Source of the DNA: Polaribacter sp. HaHaR_3_91
GTDB lineage: Bacteria; Bacteroidota; Bacteroidia; Flavobacteriales; Flavobacteriaceae
NCBI RefSeq assembly: GCF_019278525.1
Contig: NZ_CP058986.1
Coordinates: 2,328,001 to 2,392,000 of the forward strand
Reading direction: 5' to 3'
Length of the DNA stretch: 64,000 bases
Part shown: positions 36,708 through 46,118 of the stretch, piece after piece
Layout of the letters: every line of letters starts with the position of its first letter
Numbering within the stretch: the first letter of the stretch is position 1
The notes under the pieces: model-generated
Databases searched by the model: none
The model's input: only the letters and a program-made list of their open reading frames with translations
Told to the model about the DNA's origin: nothing
Program-made: the position numbers and the translations under genes

Positions 36708-37829
36708 TTATATTATACTTTCTATTTTCTCTTCTTTAATTTTTAAGCGTTCTGTATTAATACTACTTTTTAGTCTATAAAAAAGCAATAAAAACAATCC
36801 GAAAGCCAGAACAAACACACCTAACATTTGAAAACTATTTAAGTAAGTTCCTAATTTTATGATAAAGATTACAAATAGGTAATTAACAAGACCTAATAGC
36901 ATAGTTGCCTTAAAATGAGACATACCAAAATCTATTAAAACATGGTGAGAATGGTTTCTATCTGGATAAAACGGACTTTTCTTTTGCAGTAAACGAACTC
37001 CAATTACTCTTAACAAATCGAACAAAGGAATACATAAAATAGCCATTAAAACAAAAAAGCCATTTTCTGGTTTAAATGTAAAATGACTATACATGCTAAT
37101 ATCTATCGCCATAAATCTTAAAGACAAAAAAGCAATACAAAATCCTATTAGTAAAGAGCCTGTATCTCCCATAAATATTTTTTTCTTGATAGAAAAATTA
37201 AAAAATAAATAGGCTAATAACATCCCAATAAAACTTAAACAGATTAAGTAATAGAAAAACAAACTAATAGCATAAAATATTAGGCTAAATACACTAAAGA
37301 TTATAATTGCAATAATAGACGCCAAACCATCTATACCATCTATTAAATTATAGGCATTTATAATTGTTAAGACCAATAAAGTACTAGCAATATATACTAG
37401 CCATAATGGTATTTCATAAATCCCCAAAAAACCATACAAATTATTTCCTTCTAAAGCATTATGAAAAAACAAAAACAATACAGCCAATGCTTCCATAAAT
37501 AGCTTTGCTTTTGGAGAAGAAACGACTAAATCATCTTTAACTCCTACCATAAATATGAGTGTAGTACTTGCTATTAAATTTAAACCAATATTTTCTGTAT
37601 CGAAATGTTGAATAAAAAATAACATTAAAATTAAAGTTATAAAAAAGGCAACTCCAGCCATTGTAGGCGTTGCTCCTTTATGAGAACTACGCTCATTGGG
37701 TTTTTCATTTAAATTACGCCTTATTATTACCCAACTAATTTTAGGTATTATATAATAAACTAATAAAAGTGAACTGATAACAGTTAGTATGCTTACCACC
37801 GTTAAGTTAGACAAAAGTTGTTGTAGCAT
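36708..37829 (-). CDS. WecA/TagO-like undecaprenyl-phosphate sugar-1-phosphate transferase
   Basis: A 373-residue multi-spanning enzyme (about 11 helices) of the MraY/WecA group. It transfers a sugar-1-phosphate, usually GlcNAc-1-P or a relative, to undecaprenyl phosphate and starts repeat-unit synthesis. Motifs are NAYNLIDGIDGLAS with the aspartates that bind magnesium, FMGDTGSLLIGF, and the histidine-rich loop PDRNHSHHVLID. The N-terminal RRNLNEKPNERSSHKGATPT fits the family. The next gene codes for a TagA-type glycosyltransferase, which commonly adds the second sugar. Which nucleotide sugar is used is not readable. Confidence 0.9.
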   Translation of the reverse strand: MLQQLLSNLTVVSILTVISSLLLVYYIIPKISWVIIRRNLNEKPNERSSHKGATPTMAGVAFFITLILMLFFIQHFDTENIGLNLIASTTLIFMVGVKDDLVVSSPKAKLFMEALAVLFLFFHNALEGNNLYGFLGIYEIPLWLVYIASTLLVLTIINAYNLIDGIDGLASIIAIIIFSVFSLIFYAISLFFYYLICLSFIGMLLAYLFFNFSIKKKIFMGDTGSLLIGFCIAFLSLRFMAIDISMYSHFTFKPENGFFVLMAILCIPLFDLLRVIGVRLLQKKSPFYPDRNHSHHVLIDFGMSHFKATMLLGLVNYLFVIFIIKLGTYLNSFQMLGVFVLAFGLFLLLFYRLKSSINTERLKIKEEKIESII

Positions 37830-37841
37830 TTTTAGTAGGTT

Positions 37842-38564
37842 TTATTTATAATTTTTTGCTTTTAGCAAATCCCATAAAAAAAGGGGTGTAGACACAAAAT
37901 TCCGTTTCCATAAACGTTTAGGTTCTCTTAATAATCTAGGGAACCATTCTAATCCTAATTTAATCCAAAAAGGACTAGATCTCTTTACGGTACCTGCATA
38001 AAAATCAAACACAGCACCAATACAAGTAATCACTTTAACATCTAAAAAGACACTGTTTGTATGTACCCATTTTTCTTGCTTAGGAGCCGTCATACCAACA
38101 AATAAAATATCTGGTTTGCATTTATTAACTGCGGCTATCATTTTAACATTATCCTCTTTAGAAAATTCCGGTTTATACGGTGGAGAATAACTATTTACAG
38201 TGATAGATGGAAACTCTTTTTTTATTCTTGTATTTATTAAACTTAAGGTATTATCAGAAGCTCCTAAATAAAAAACATTTAGTTTTTTTAATGCTGCTTC
38301 TTCTAACAAAAATTGATGTATATCTGCACCTGCAATTTTTTTTATCACTTTTCCATTAAGTACTTTGGTTGCTAAAACAATTCCGGTTCCATCTGGTAGC
38401 AATACATTACTTTCATTTAAAGCTTGACTAAAAAATTGATCTTTTTTAGCCTCACAATAAGAATGAGGGTTTATTGTATTAATTATTTTTTTTGTTTTAA
38501 AAAGTGACAATTCACTTAAATCGTTAGAATAAACCTTTTCTATAACATCTTTTAATTTAATCAT
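37842..38564 (-). CDS. WecG/TagA/CpsF family glycosyltransferase
   Basis: A 240-residue GT26 enzyme. LPDGTGIVLATKVLNGK, AGADIHQFLLEEAA and FVGMTAPKQEKWVH are family blocks; the aspartate in LLPDGTG is the likely catalytic residue. GAVFDFYAGTVKRSSPFWIK and LGLEWFPRLLREPKRLWKR at the C terminus are near-invariant and bind the membrane and the lipid acceptor. Such enzymes add a ManNAc or related residue to the GlcNAc on undecaprenyl-PP, so this gene and the WecA-like gene next to it make the first two sugars. Confidence 0.92.
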   Translation of the reverse strand: MIKLKDVIEKVYSNDLSELSLFKTKKIINTINPHSYCEAKKDQFFSQALNESNVLLPDGTGIVLATKVLNGKVIKKIAGADIHQFLLEEAALKKLNVFYLGASDNTLSLINTRIKKEFPSITVNSYSPPYKPEFSKEDNVKMIAAVNKCKPDILFVGMTAPKQEKWVHTNSVFLDVKVITCIGAVFDFYAGTVKRSSPFWIKLGLEWFPRLLREPKRLWKRNFVSTPLFLWDLLKAKNYK

Positions 38565-38578
38565 CTCTTGGTTTTATT

Positions 38579-39673
38579 TTAGATAGAATTTAAAATATTA
38601 AACATATTTTTTTCAAAAATTTTCAACGTATAAGATTCTTCATATTTCTCTTTAGCAGCTATTCCTAAGCGATTTCTAAGAGGGACATCATTAATTAATA
38701 TCTCTAACTTATTTGCTAAGTCAACTACATTTTGCTGCTCTACTAAAAAACCATTTACACCATCCTTTACAATTTCAGGTATTGCACCTTCAAAAGTTGT
38801 AACCATAGGTAAACCAAACTGAGAGGCTTCTAATAAGACTAATGGAAAACATTCATTATGATAAAACGTTGGCAATACAAATATGTCTGAAGAATTAAAT
38901 ATTGCTGTTTTATCACTATTATACTTTTTACCTAAATAAAAAACGTTATTTATCAATTGCAATTCTTTTAACTTTTCTGTAAATATTTCTTTTGTAACAT
39001 CTCCTTCTCCTCCAACAAAATTGCATGTAAAGTCAACTCCTTTTTTATTTAGAATTTGTAGTGCTTTTAAAAGAACAATAAAACCTTTAGACGCTATTAA
39101 ATTTGATAGAAATAATAATTTAGGTGTTTCATTTTTTAGCCGTTTAGTAACCGAGTCTTTATTTATAGGAGGTATTCCATTTGGGCAATAGTATACATCG
39201 TTTTCATCAACATATGTCTTAATATCAAAATATAAGTGCTTAGAAAGTAGGATCACTTTTGTGTTTTTGAATACCTTTTGATATAAAAAATTATCAAATC
39301 TTTTTTCTTGTCTCGTATGTACCCCTTTGTTATGAAAATGGAGTACTAATGGAACTCGGAAACACTTTACCAAAAACACAATAACAGCATCTTTATAAAA
39401 ACCGAATCCCTTAGCCGTCATAGCTAAATAGATTAAATCGGGCTTGTTAACTAACAGTTGCTTAAACGTCTGAAAAACAATAGACAAATACCTTAAAATT
39501 TTTCCTAATGGATTTTTCCCTATTTCATCAATCGTTTTTGATGTTCCTAAATCGATATAATTGGTTTCAAAATTTCTATTAATTAAATCGCTTTCCTTTA
39601 TAAATTGCCCCACCATAGAAGAACCATGTACCGGAGGTGGTAAATGCAAAAGGAATAGTATTTTTTTAGTCAT
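38579..39673 (-). CDS. family 4 glycosyltransferase
   Basis: A 364-residue GT-B enzyme. The N-terminal LFLLHLPPPVHGSSMVGQFI is the donor-side beginning found in bacterial GT4s. The C-terminal domain has LPTFYHNECFPLVLLEASQF, with the E-x7-E region that binds the nucleotide sugar, and MVTTFEGAIPEIVKDGVNGF. The gene overlaps the acetyltransferase upstream by one base (stop/start), so they are coupled. Sugar specificity is unknown. Confidence 0.9.
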   Translation of the reverse strand: MTKKILFLLHLPPPVHGSSMVGQFIKESDLINRNFETNYIDLGTSKTIDEIGKNPLGKILRYLSIVFQTFKQLLVNKPDLIYLAMTAKGFGFYKDAVIVFLVKCFRVPLVLHFHNKGVHTRQEKRFDNFLYQKVFKNTKVILLSKHLYFDIKTYVDENDVYYCPNGIPPINKDSVTKRLKNETPKLLFLSNLIASKGFIVLLKALQILNKKGVDFTCNFVGGEGDVTKEIFTEKLKELQLINNVFYLGKKYNSDKTAIFNSSDIFVLPTFYHNECFPLVLLEASQFGLPMVTTFEGAIPEIVKDGVNGFLVEQQNVVDLANKLEILINDVPLRNRLGIAAKEKYEESYTLKIFEKNMFNILNSI

Positions 39674-40191
39674 TAAATATCTTCTTTTAAAACACTAATT
39701 ACTTTTGCAGGATTACCGGCTACTACAGTAAAAGGAAGTACGTCTTTTACAACCACAGATCCCGCACCAATAACAGCATTATTACCAATAGTAATAGGAC
39801 CAATAATTATACAATGAGGTCCAACTAATACGTTATCTCCAATTATAGGAGAACCTAAATCTTCTCCTTTTAAAGATTCTTTATTTCCGATGGTAGTATT
39901 ATGTTTTAGAGTTACATTTTTTCCTATTACAACCTTGTTGTTTAAAACCAAACCAGTAACATGATGAATTACTAAACCTTCTCCAATAACCGTTGATGCT
40001 GGAATTTCACACTTCAATAAAAAATCCGTTATAAACTTGTATAAAATAATAACAGGAGAGAATAAGATTTTAGTAAAAATGTTATTCATTCTAATTCTAA
40101 AATATCGCATAAAGACATAATTGCAGACTACAATTTTTCCTTTAAAATTAGAATTCTGTTTTCCTGCTTGTATTATTTGAGAAATCAACAT
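39673..40191 (-). CDS. left-handed beta-helix acyltransferase (serine acetyltransferase-like)
   Basis: A 172-residue hexapeptide-repeat protein of the CysE-like group. The C-terminal half (from about residue 75) carries repeats such as GEGLVIHHVTGLVLNNKVVI, IIGDNVLVGPHCIIIGP and IGNNAVIGAGSVVVKD, with AGNPAKVI at the end. The N-terminal half has basic and aromatic residues (RYFRIRMNNIF) and probably lies on the membrane. In this context it most likely O-acetylates a sugar. The HH pair in VIHHVTG is the expected catalytic histidine region. Confidence 0.85.
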   Translation of the reverse strand: MLISQIIQAGKQNSNFKGKIVVCNYVFMRYFRIRMNNIFTKILFSPVIILYKFITDFLLKCEIPASTVIGEGLVIHHVTGLVLNNKVVIGKNVTLKHNTTIGNKESLKGEDLGSPIIGDNVLVGPHCIIIGPITIGNNAVIGAGSVVVKDVLPFTVVAGNPAKVISVLKEDI

Positions 40192-40274
40192 ACTTTTATC
40201 AATAATGTCATAGAACTAAATTTGTACTTCTTATTTTTCCTATAAGAAATACTATTGTATTAATTGGAAGCGTA

Positions 40275-41186
40275 CTATTTTTTTAAATATTCAATAAAAC
40301 TAGCAGTAACTAGCTTTTGCCCTTCAGGATTTAAGTGTATTCTGTCATAAAACAAATCTGCATTAGCACTATATAACTCGTTATAATCTAAAAACTTTAT
40401 ATTATTAAACTTAGATTCAATGCTTTTGAAATAAGTTATTTCAGAATTAAATTTTCCAACTTCAGCGTTGTTATATATTGAGGAGGTTGGAACGTACAAC
40501 AATATGATTTTCATGTTTTTTTGAGTAATCTTTTTTAATGTATTCTCAAATATTTTTCTATTCTCTTTTGTAGAAACAATCTTTCTAAAATCACCTTTTT
40601 TAATATCAGAATTCAAAGCAACTGTATCTAGAATTCCGACTTTTAAATTGTCCCAACTTTTTAAATAGCCTCTAAAACTACCACTTACTAGACCTTCGTT
40701 ATATCTAGATGATTTTATAATTTGATGCTGCCAGAAATCTCCAAATGTTGCGTTTTCAAAAACATAATCATTAATTGTCTTTTCCCCCATAAAAGGATAA
40801 AACTGTTTGTAAGAGTTTTCACTTAATCCCTCTCCTGTAAACATCCAAGCATCTACAGCGTATACTACTAATTCTAATTGTTGATTACTTTTTAACAATT
40901 GATCTATCATTAAATCTCTTTCAACAATGTTTACTCCTTCTCTTGTATATTTAGAAACTTTTACATTAAGTTCTTTCTCCATCTTTACCTTATCAATACC
41001 TAACATTAAATGAGAGTGACCAACAAGCGCAATTTCATTATCCGTATATAAACCATAATATTTATATAACCCATTTAATAGAAAATAATTAACTCCGTTA
41101 TCTAAAACAATAAGCAATAACAGAAATAGTAATCCTTTTTTTACGTAGTCCTTAAAAAGCTTGTTGCTAATCTCCTTTTTAATCAT
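40275..41186 (-). CDS. membrane-anchored SGNH-like protein, putative O-acyl transfer partner
   Basis: A 303-residue protein with an N-terminal anchor at about residues 15-37 (KKGLLFLLLLIVLDNGVNYF) and a periplasmic SGNH-like domain. The first block IALVGHSHLMLGI carries a serine in a G-H-S-H setting instead of the usual GDS. The last block FYDRIHLNPEGQKL has the Asp-x-x-His pair of SGNH hydrolases. It lies three bases downstream of the MBOAT gene; the pair resembles AlgI with AlgJ or AlgX, in which the MBOAT exports acetyl groups and the SGNH protein sets them on the polymer. I infer that role. Confidence 0.75.
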   Translation of the reverse strand: MIKKEISNKLFKDYVKKGLLFLLLLIVLDNGVNYFLLNGLYKYYGLYTDNEIALVGHSHLMLGIDKVKMEKELNVKVSKYTREGVNIVERDLMIDQLLKSNQQLELVVYAVDAWMFTGEGLSENSYKQFYPFMGEKTINDYVFENATFGDFWQHQIIKSSRYNEGLVSGSFRGYLKSWDNLKVGILDTVALNSDIKKGDFRKIVSTKENRKIFENTLKKITQKNMKIILLYVPTSSIYNNAEVGKFNSEITYFKSIESKFNNIKFLDYNELYSANADLFYDRIHLNPEGQKLVTASFIEYLKK

Positions 41187-41189
41187 AAT

Positions 41190-42620
41190 TTAAAATTGAA
41201 AATAAATAAAAGCATTCGAAGACATTCCAAATAAAGCAATTGTAATTAACAAAAAGGCATAAGACAGCCACTCAACAAAACTTGGCAATTGAGTTTTTGA
41301 AAAGTAAATGGATACCTTATTTTTGAATTGCAAAATTTGCACTCCTATTAAAAATAAGATTAACAATACAGAAAGTACTGTTGTTACAGAGGATCCACCT
41401 GTCCATAATTGCCCTGAAAAACTAATTATTTTTGTAATAATCAAGAAAGCATCAGAAACAGAATTTGCTCTAAAAAATATCCAAGCAAAACAGACCAAAA
41501 TAAATACAATAATAATTTTAATAAATTTATAGTATCCTTTTTTCATTACATCGTCAGCTCCTATTAATACTAGCATTTTTTTACCAATAAATTCAATAAA
41601 ATAATAAAAGGCATGCAACGCTCCCCATATAACAAAAGTCCAATTGGCTCCATGCCAAAGCCCACTAAGTAAAAACACTACCAAAATATTAAATGCCCAA
41701 CGACTAATTGAAACACGGTTTCCTCCTAAAGGAATATATACGTAATCACTAAACCAAGTTGATAAAGAAATGTGCCAACGTTTCCAAAACTCTCCTATAG
41801 AATTCGATAAATAAGGTAAATTAAAATTCTGCATTAAACGAAATCCTAACATTCTTGCACTACCAATAGCCATATCTGAATACCCACTGAAATCACAATA
41901 AATCTGAAAAGTAAAAAATACAGTTGCTACTATTAATGTTGGACTCGAATGTGCTTCTGGATTGTTAAAAACCGAATCTGAATAGACAGATAATCTATCT
42001 GCAATTACTATTTTTTTAAATAAACCCCAAATAAACAATTTTGCTCCTTCTACAAATCTTTTAATATCAAATTCATGTTCCTCATAAAATTGCTGTAGTA
42101 AATTAGTGGAACGCTCTATAGGTCCTGCAACTAATTGAGGAAAAAAAGCAACATAGGTTGTAAATCTAACTAAGCTAGTTTCTACACCTACCCTATTTCT
42201 ATAAATATCTATAGAGTAACTTAATGCCTGAAAAGTAAAAAATGAAATTCCGACTGGTAGTATAACATTTAAAGTATATTTATTCGCATGGACATCAAAA
42301 AAATTGGCCAAATTAGAAAATGAATCAATAAAAAAATTGGCATATTTAAAATAAAATAAGGGCAACAATGAAAACATCAGTGCAATTGCAAACCATTTCC
42401 TTTTTGCCTTTTTAGTAGCAGCATAAAATATTTTTTTTCCACAAAAAAAATTTAAAACACTTACTCCAAACATTAGCAATGCAAATTTCCAACTCCATAC
42501 CGAGTAAAAAATATAGGACGCAATTAATAGAAAATGTATGCGCCATTTATGTATTAGAGAAAAGTAAATAACTAAAACAACTAAAAAAAAGAATACATAC
42601 TGCCAAGAATTAAATAGCAT
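41190..42620 (-). CDS. MBOAT family O-acyltransferase (AlgI-like)
   Basis: A 476-residue integral membrane acyltransferase with about 11 helices. The N-terminal LFNSWQYVFFFLVVLVIYFS and SYIFYSVWSW match the AlgI/DltB group. The conserved stretch EFWKRWHISLSTWFSDYVYI and the catalytic histidine in LLSGLWHGANWTFVIWGALH are intact. Such proteins move acyl groups across the inner membrane to modify extracellular polysaccharides. The SGNH-like gene three bases downstream is the likely periplasmic partner. Confidence 0.92.
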   Translation of the reverse strand: MLFNSWQYVFFFLVVLVIYFSLIHKWRIHFLLIASYIFYSVWSWKFALLMFGVSVLNFFCGKKIFYAATKKAKRKWFAIALMFSLLPLFYFKYANFFIDSFSNLANFFDVHANKYTLNVILPVGISFFTFQALSYSIDIYRNRVGVETSLVRFTTYVAFFPQLVAGPIERSTNLLQQFYEEHEFDIKRFVEGAKLFIWGLFKKIVIADRLSVYSDSVFNNPEAHSSPTLIVATVFFTFQIYCDFSGYSDMAIGSARMLGFRLMQNFNLPYLSNSIGEFWKRWHISLSTWFSDYVYIPLGGNRVSISRWAFNILVVFLLSGLWHGANWTFVIWGALHAFYYFIEFIGKKMLVLIGADDVMKKGYYKFIKIIIVFILVCFAWIFFRANSVSDAFLIITKIISFSGQLWTGGSSVTTVLSVLLILFLIGVQILQFKNKVSIYFSKTQLPSFVEWLSYAFLLITIALFGMSSNAFIYFQF

Positions 42621-42665
42621 AATTTATTTATAGGTTTATATTTTTTGATATAACTATAGAGACTA

Positions 42666-43769
42666 TTATATGTTTTTTAATAAGTCTTGCATTTTTTGAT
42701 CAAAAGTAAAAGGCATTGCGCTATCTCTTAATTCAGTAATACTAGTCTCTAATGGTTTCGCTTCTTCAAAGGCTTGTTGTAACTTCGTTGATAAATCATT
42801 TTCGGCATCAGGATTAAATAACACCCCATTATTCTCATTTATCAATGATGATGCACCTGCAACACTTGAACATAAAACACGACAACCACCAACTAAAGCT
42901 TCATTAACAACTGCTCCAAAAGGCTCATAGGTACTTGGTAAAACAAATAATTGAGAAAAAAGATACCAATTGTATAATTCTACACCTTCTTTTCTACCTA
43001 TAAATAAAACGTCCTCTAAAATGCCTAATTTTTGTGTAAACTCAATTAATTTTTCTTTCAAAACTCCTTCTCCAACAATTACCAGTTTTTTATCACTTCC
43101 TTTAACATTGGAAAAACATTTTATTAGAAAAAATAAATTTTTAACAGCTACTAATCGTCCAACATAAAGCAATATTTTTTTATCTTTTAAATCATATTTG
43201 ACAATATTTGTGTTGGCTTGATTTATAGCATTTGAATATTTTTTTACAAGTGATTTTTCTGAATGAATAACAGGAAAATCAAGTGTATTATTGGTAATGC
43301 TAACATTGTTTTTATACCAATTAGAAACCTCTTTACTCGTAAACACAACTCCATTAATATTCTTTGAAATAAAATTTCTAAAAAACAACCTCAAGCCTTT
43401 TCTGTCTTCAGAATTTTTTATACTATCATCACTTAGAGTGTATATTTTAATTTTAGGGTTCCAAATTTTACAATACAGAAATGCTAATAACGTAATTTGA
43501 CTATATTCTGCACAAAAAATAATATCTGGATTTTCTTTTTTAATAATTGAAAAAACACCGGTTCTTATTGATCTTCCCAAAACTTCGAAGCCATTAGAAA
43601 CATAGTTACATTTAAAATTACAAAGAGATTTTAAGTTCTCTTGATTAAATTTTTGATCACTAACATTTTTTAAACTAAAATAAAATGAAGCTAAATAATA
43701 CTCATTTAAAGAATTAAAAAAATCTACTCTGTAAGGTGCTAAGGCAGGATGAAAAATTAATGCTTTCAT
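42666..43769 (-). CDS. family 4 glycosyltransferase
   Basis: A 367-residue GT-B enzyme. The start MKALIFHPALAPYRVDFFNS is characteristic of a subgroup with 'APYR' near the N terminus. The donor domain shows KILLYVGRLVAVKNLFFLIK, LVIVGEGVLKEKL and VLPSTYEPFGAVVNEALVGG, the E-x7-E nucleotide-sugar site. It follows the GT2 gene by six bases. Sugar and acceptor cannot be determined. Confidence 0.9.
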   Translation of the reverse strand: MKALIFHPALAPYRVDFFNSLNEYYLASFYFSLKNVSDQKFNQENLKSLCNFKCNYVSNGFEVLGRSIRTGVFSIIKKENPDIIFCAEYSQITLLAFLYCKIWNPKIKIYTLSDDSIKNSEDRKGLRLFFRNFISKNINGVVFTSKEVSNWYKNNVSITNNTLDFPVIHSEKSLVKKYSNAINQANTNIVKYDLKDKKILLYVGRLVAVKNLFFLIKCFSNVKGSDKKLVIVGEGVLKEKLIEFTQKLGILEDVLFIGRKEGVELYNWYLFSQLFVLPSTYEPFGAVVNEALVGGCRVLCSSVAGASSLINENNGVLFNPDAENDLSTKLQQAFEEAKPLETSITELRDSAMPFTFDQKMQDLLKNI

Positions 43770-43775
43770 TTAATT

Positions 43776-44705
43776 TTATTTTTGATTCTTCTTTAAAATC
43801 TTGTTTAAAACTGAACTCGGAACTATTGTTAGAAATAAGTAAGCGTAAACTACTTTATTTGAAGGGTTATAATATATCGCTTCTAAAGATTCTTTAATTG
43901 ATTTATATCTTAAGCCTAATCTTAAATAAATGGAAGCTCTCATTTTTTTCCAAGAAGAAATGTATTCTTTTAAACAAGTTACATCCTTATTTTTTTTATA
44001 TAAATCATATAATTCCTGACCTACTATATCTATTTTTTCTGGTATTCTATTCGGTTTATTGTCATAGGTATGTGCACTATCTTGCACAAAAACAGCCAAT
44101 GCATTTAAATTATAAGCAATCTGATTTTTAATTGCCAATTTAGCCCATGTTAATAAATCCTCTCCAGATTTAATACCCAATGGAAAACCATTAATTTCTA
44201 GTAACGCTTCCTTTTTGATTACAATAGCAGAAGACCAAAGTGGCGGATGAGAACAGGAAGCTACTTCAAAATAATTAATTAAGATTCCTGTATCTCCTTT
44301 AAATGGAATTTTATTTAATTTTATAGGTGTCTGTTTTCCTTTATAATCTTCCATTAAATAAGCAGTTGCCAATACATTGCTATTTGGGTACTTTTTTGAC
44401 AGTGCTTTAATTTCTTTCAGGTAATTTACATTCCATATATCATCTGCGTCTAAAAAGGCAATCCATTCATATTTAGCTTTATCAACTCCTGTATTACGAG
44501 CAACCGAAACACCAGAATTATTTTGATATATTAATCTTATTAATGGATGCTCTAATTTAGATACAATTTTATCTGAACCATCTGTAGAACCATCATTAAC
44601 AATAACTATTTCATCTGGTAAAACAGTTTGGTTTAAGACTGTTTTAATAGTATTAACAATACTATCTTTCTTATTGTAAAGCGGAATAACAATACTTATT
44701 TTCAT
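43776..44705 (-). CDS. family 2 glycosyltransferase
   Basis: A 309-residue GT-A enzyme, the only family-2 transferase of the locus. It begins MKISIVIPLYNKKDSIVNTI, with VIVNDGSTDGSDKI and AFLDADDIWNVNYLKEI, in which the D-x-D metal site is visible. The later segment KSGEDLLTWAKLAI gives the E-D catalytic base region. No membrane helix is obvious, so it acts at the cytosolic face on lipid-linked sugars. Confidence 0.9.
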   Translation of the reverse strand: MKISIVIPLYNKKDSIVNTIKTVLNQTVLPDEIVIVNDGSTDGSDKIVSKLEHPLIRLIYQNNSGVSVARNTGVDKAKYEWIAFLDADDIWNVNYLKEIKALSKKYPNSNVLATAYLMEDYKGKQTPIKLNKIPFKGDTGILINYFEVASCSHPPLWSSAIVIKKEALLEINGFPLGIKSGEDLLTWAKLAIKNQIAYNLNALAVFVQDSAHTYDNKPNRIPEKIDIVGQELYDLYKKNKDVTCLKEYISSWKKMRASIYLRLGLRYKSIKESLEAIYYNPSNKVVYAYLFLTIVPSSVLNKILKKNQK

Positions 44706-44712
44706 GATAAAA

Positions 44713-46005
44713 TTACTTTCTTTTAGATTTCATTACCAAAGCAAAACCAAAAAATATATAAGGATAACTTAAGGTAATTAAAGAATAGTTTACAACATTG
44801 TCTGTAAACGCTGTTGCCATAATACCACACAGAGAAGTACCTGCAATAAATGCAGCATATCTTGCAGAAACATTATTTTTTTTATTGTTATAAATTCGAA
44901 ATGCTTGCCAAACAAAACTTATTATTATGAGTAAGTATAAAACGAATCCTATTTGGCCGGTATCACAAAGTATTTGAAGGTAATCGTTATGAGCTATTCT
45001 TATTACTCCAAAAGGATGATTTCCAGAATAAAAACGAGCTTGCATTTGCCCTAAACCCGCACCCATTAATTCATTTCCTTTATAGAAAACTTTTAAACTC
45101 CATTCCCACATTGCAAAACGACCATTACTATCAATAGTGTCTGGTGATATTTTACCACTCATATTAAGAACTTCTTCTGCACTATTAAAAGAAGTCCTAA
45201 ACATTTTATCTCTTACTGTAGGCACAAATAAAACAGACGCTACAAAACTGGCAATTATCAATACAAATACAGGAAGTGCTTTTAACTTATACTTAAAAAA
45301 GGACACCGCTAAAAAAAAGACACCAATACCTATTAAACCTGTTCTAACACTCTCTACTATTGGAATACTAATAAAAAGAAGTATGGCAAATAATACATAT
45401 TTCTTTTTTGAAAACTTGTACAATAATATTCCAGTACCTATAAAAAATGGATTTACATCTATTACTGCAGGAGGCCACCATAAAATAGGGTTATAAATAG
45501 AATAGATGGGAATAATTTTCATCAATACAATACATCCATTTATAAAAACACCTGCTAAAAAACTTATTTTTAACGCTTTTATAAAAAATACATCTGTAAT
45601 TTTTATAGAAGTAACAACCAATATGACTAAAAAAGGAAATAAAAATTTAAAAAAGACACGAATACCATATCCTTTTTCAGTTGTTAAAACCAACGAAAAA
45701 AGAAGCCAACACAAATACAAGGCGTAAATTTTAAGCATTGGTGATGAAAACATTTGAATGCCATACTTAAATAATAACCCTAATAAAAATACCATCCAAA
45801 TTAATAACAACAATGCAGAAAAATTCCCTGCCTGTACAATTGCTGTCGCTAATAAGAATAAAATAAAACGTTGTTGCGTGTTTACTTTAAATTTAACTCT
45901 TTTATTCCAAGTAGTACTTACCAAATAGGTTTTACCTAAAAAGGCATATTCAAAACCATAAATGATTACAATTAAAAAAGCTAATAAACTTAATCCTATA
46001 GCCAT
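44713..46005 (-). CDS. O-antigen ligase/polymerase family protein, likely Wzy
   Basis: A 430-residue membrane protein with about 10-12 helices and one larger extracellular loop around residues 260-330, with RMKIS-type polar stretch NSAEEVLNMSGKISPDTIDS and MGAGLGQMQARFYSG. The ligase-like block HNDYLQILCDTGQIGFVLY is characteristic of the Wzy_C/WaaL superfamily. In a locus with a flippase, Wzc and Wza, it is most likely the repeat-unit polymerase. Sequence alone cannot separate Wzy from WaaL. Confidence 0.85.
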   Translation of the reverse strand: MAIGLSLLAFLIVIIYGFEYAFLGKTYLVSTTWNKRVKFKVNTQQRFILFLLATAIVQAGNFSALLLLIWMVFLLGLLFKYGIQMFSSPMLKIYALYLCWLLFSLVLTTEKGYGIRVFFKFLFPFLVILVVTSIKITDVFFIKALKISFLAGVFINGCIVLMKIIPIYSIYNPILWWPPAVIDVNPFFIGTGILLYKFSKKKYVLFAILLFISIPIVESVRTGLIGIGVFFLAVSFFKYKLKALPVFVLIIASFVASVLFVPTVRDKMFRTSFNSAEEVLNMSGKISPDTIDSNGRFAMWEWSLKVFYKGNELMGAGLGQMQARFYSGNHPFGVIRIAHNDYLQILCDTGQIGFVLYLLIIISFVWQAFRIYNNKKNNVSARYAAFIAGTSLCGIMATAFTDNVVNYSLITLSYPYIFFGFALVMKSKRK

Positions 46006-46118
46006 TTATATTTGAAGATATAAAAACATTCTTTTCTGATTAAAAACAACATTTTCTAATCGTTTTATATAAAGTTGTAATTTCTTTATATAATTAATGT
46101 ATATTTTTATTAGAATAT

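Noticed and set aside
45137..45496. 119-codon frame antisense to the polymerase gene
   Set aside because: Antisense to membrane-helix codons of the polymerase; low-complexity shadow.
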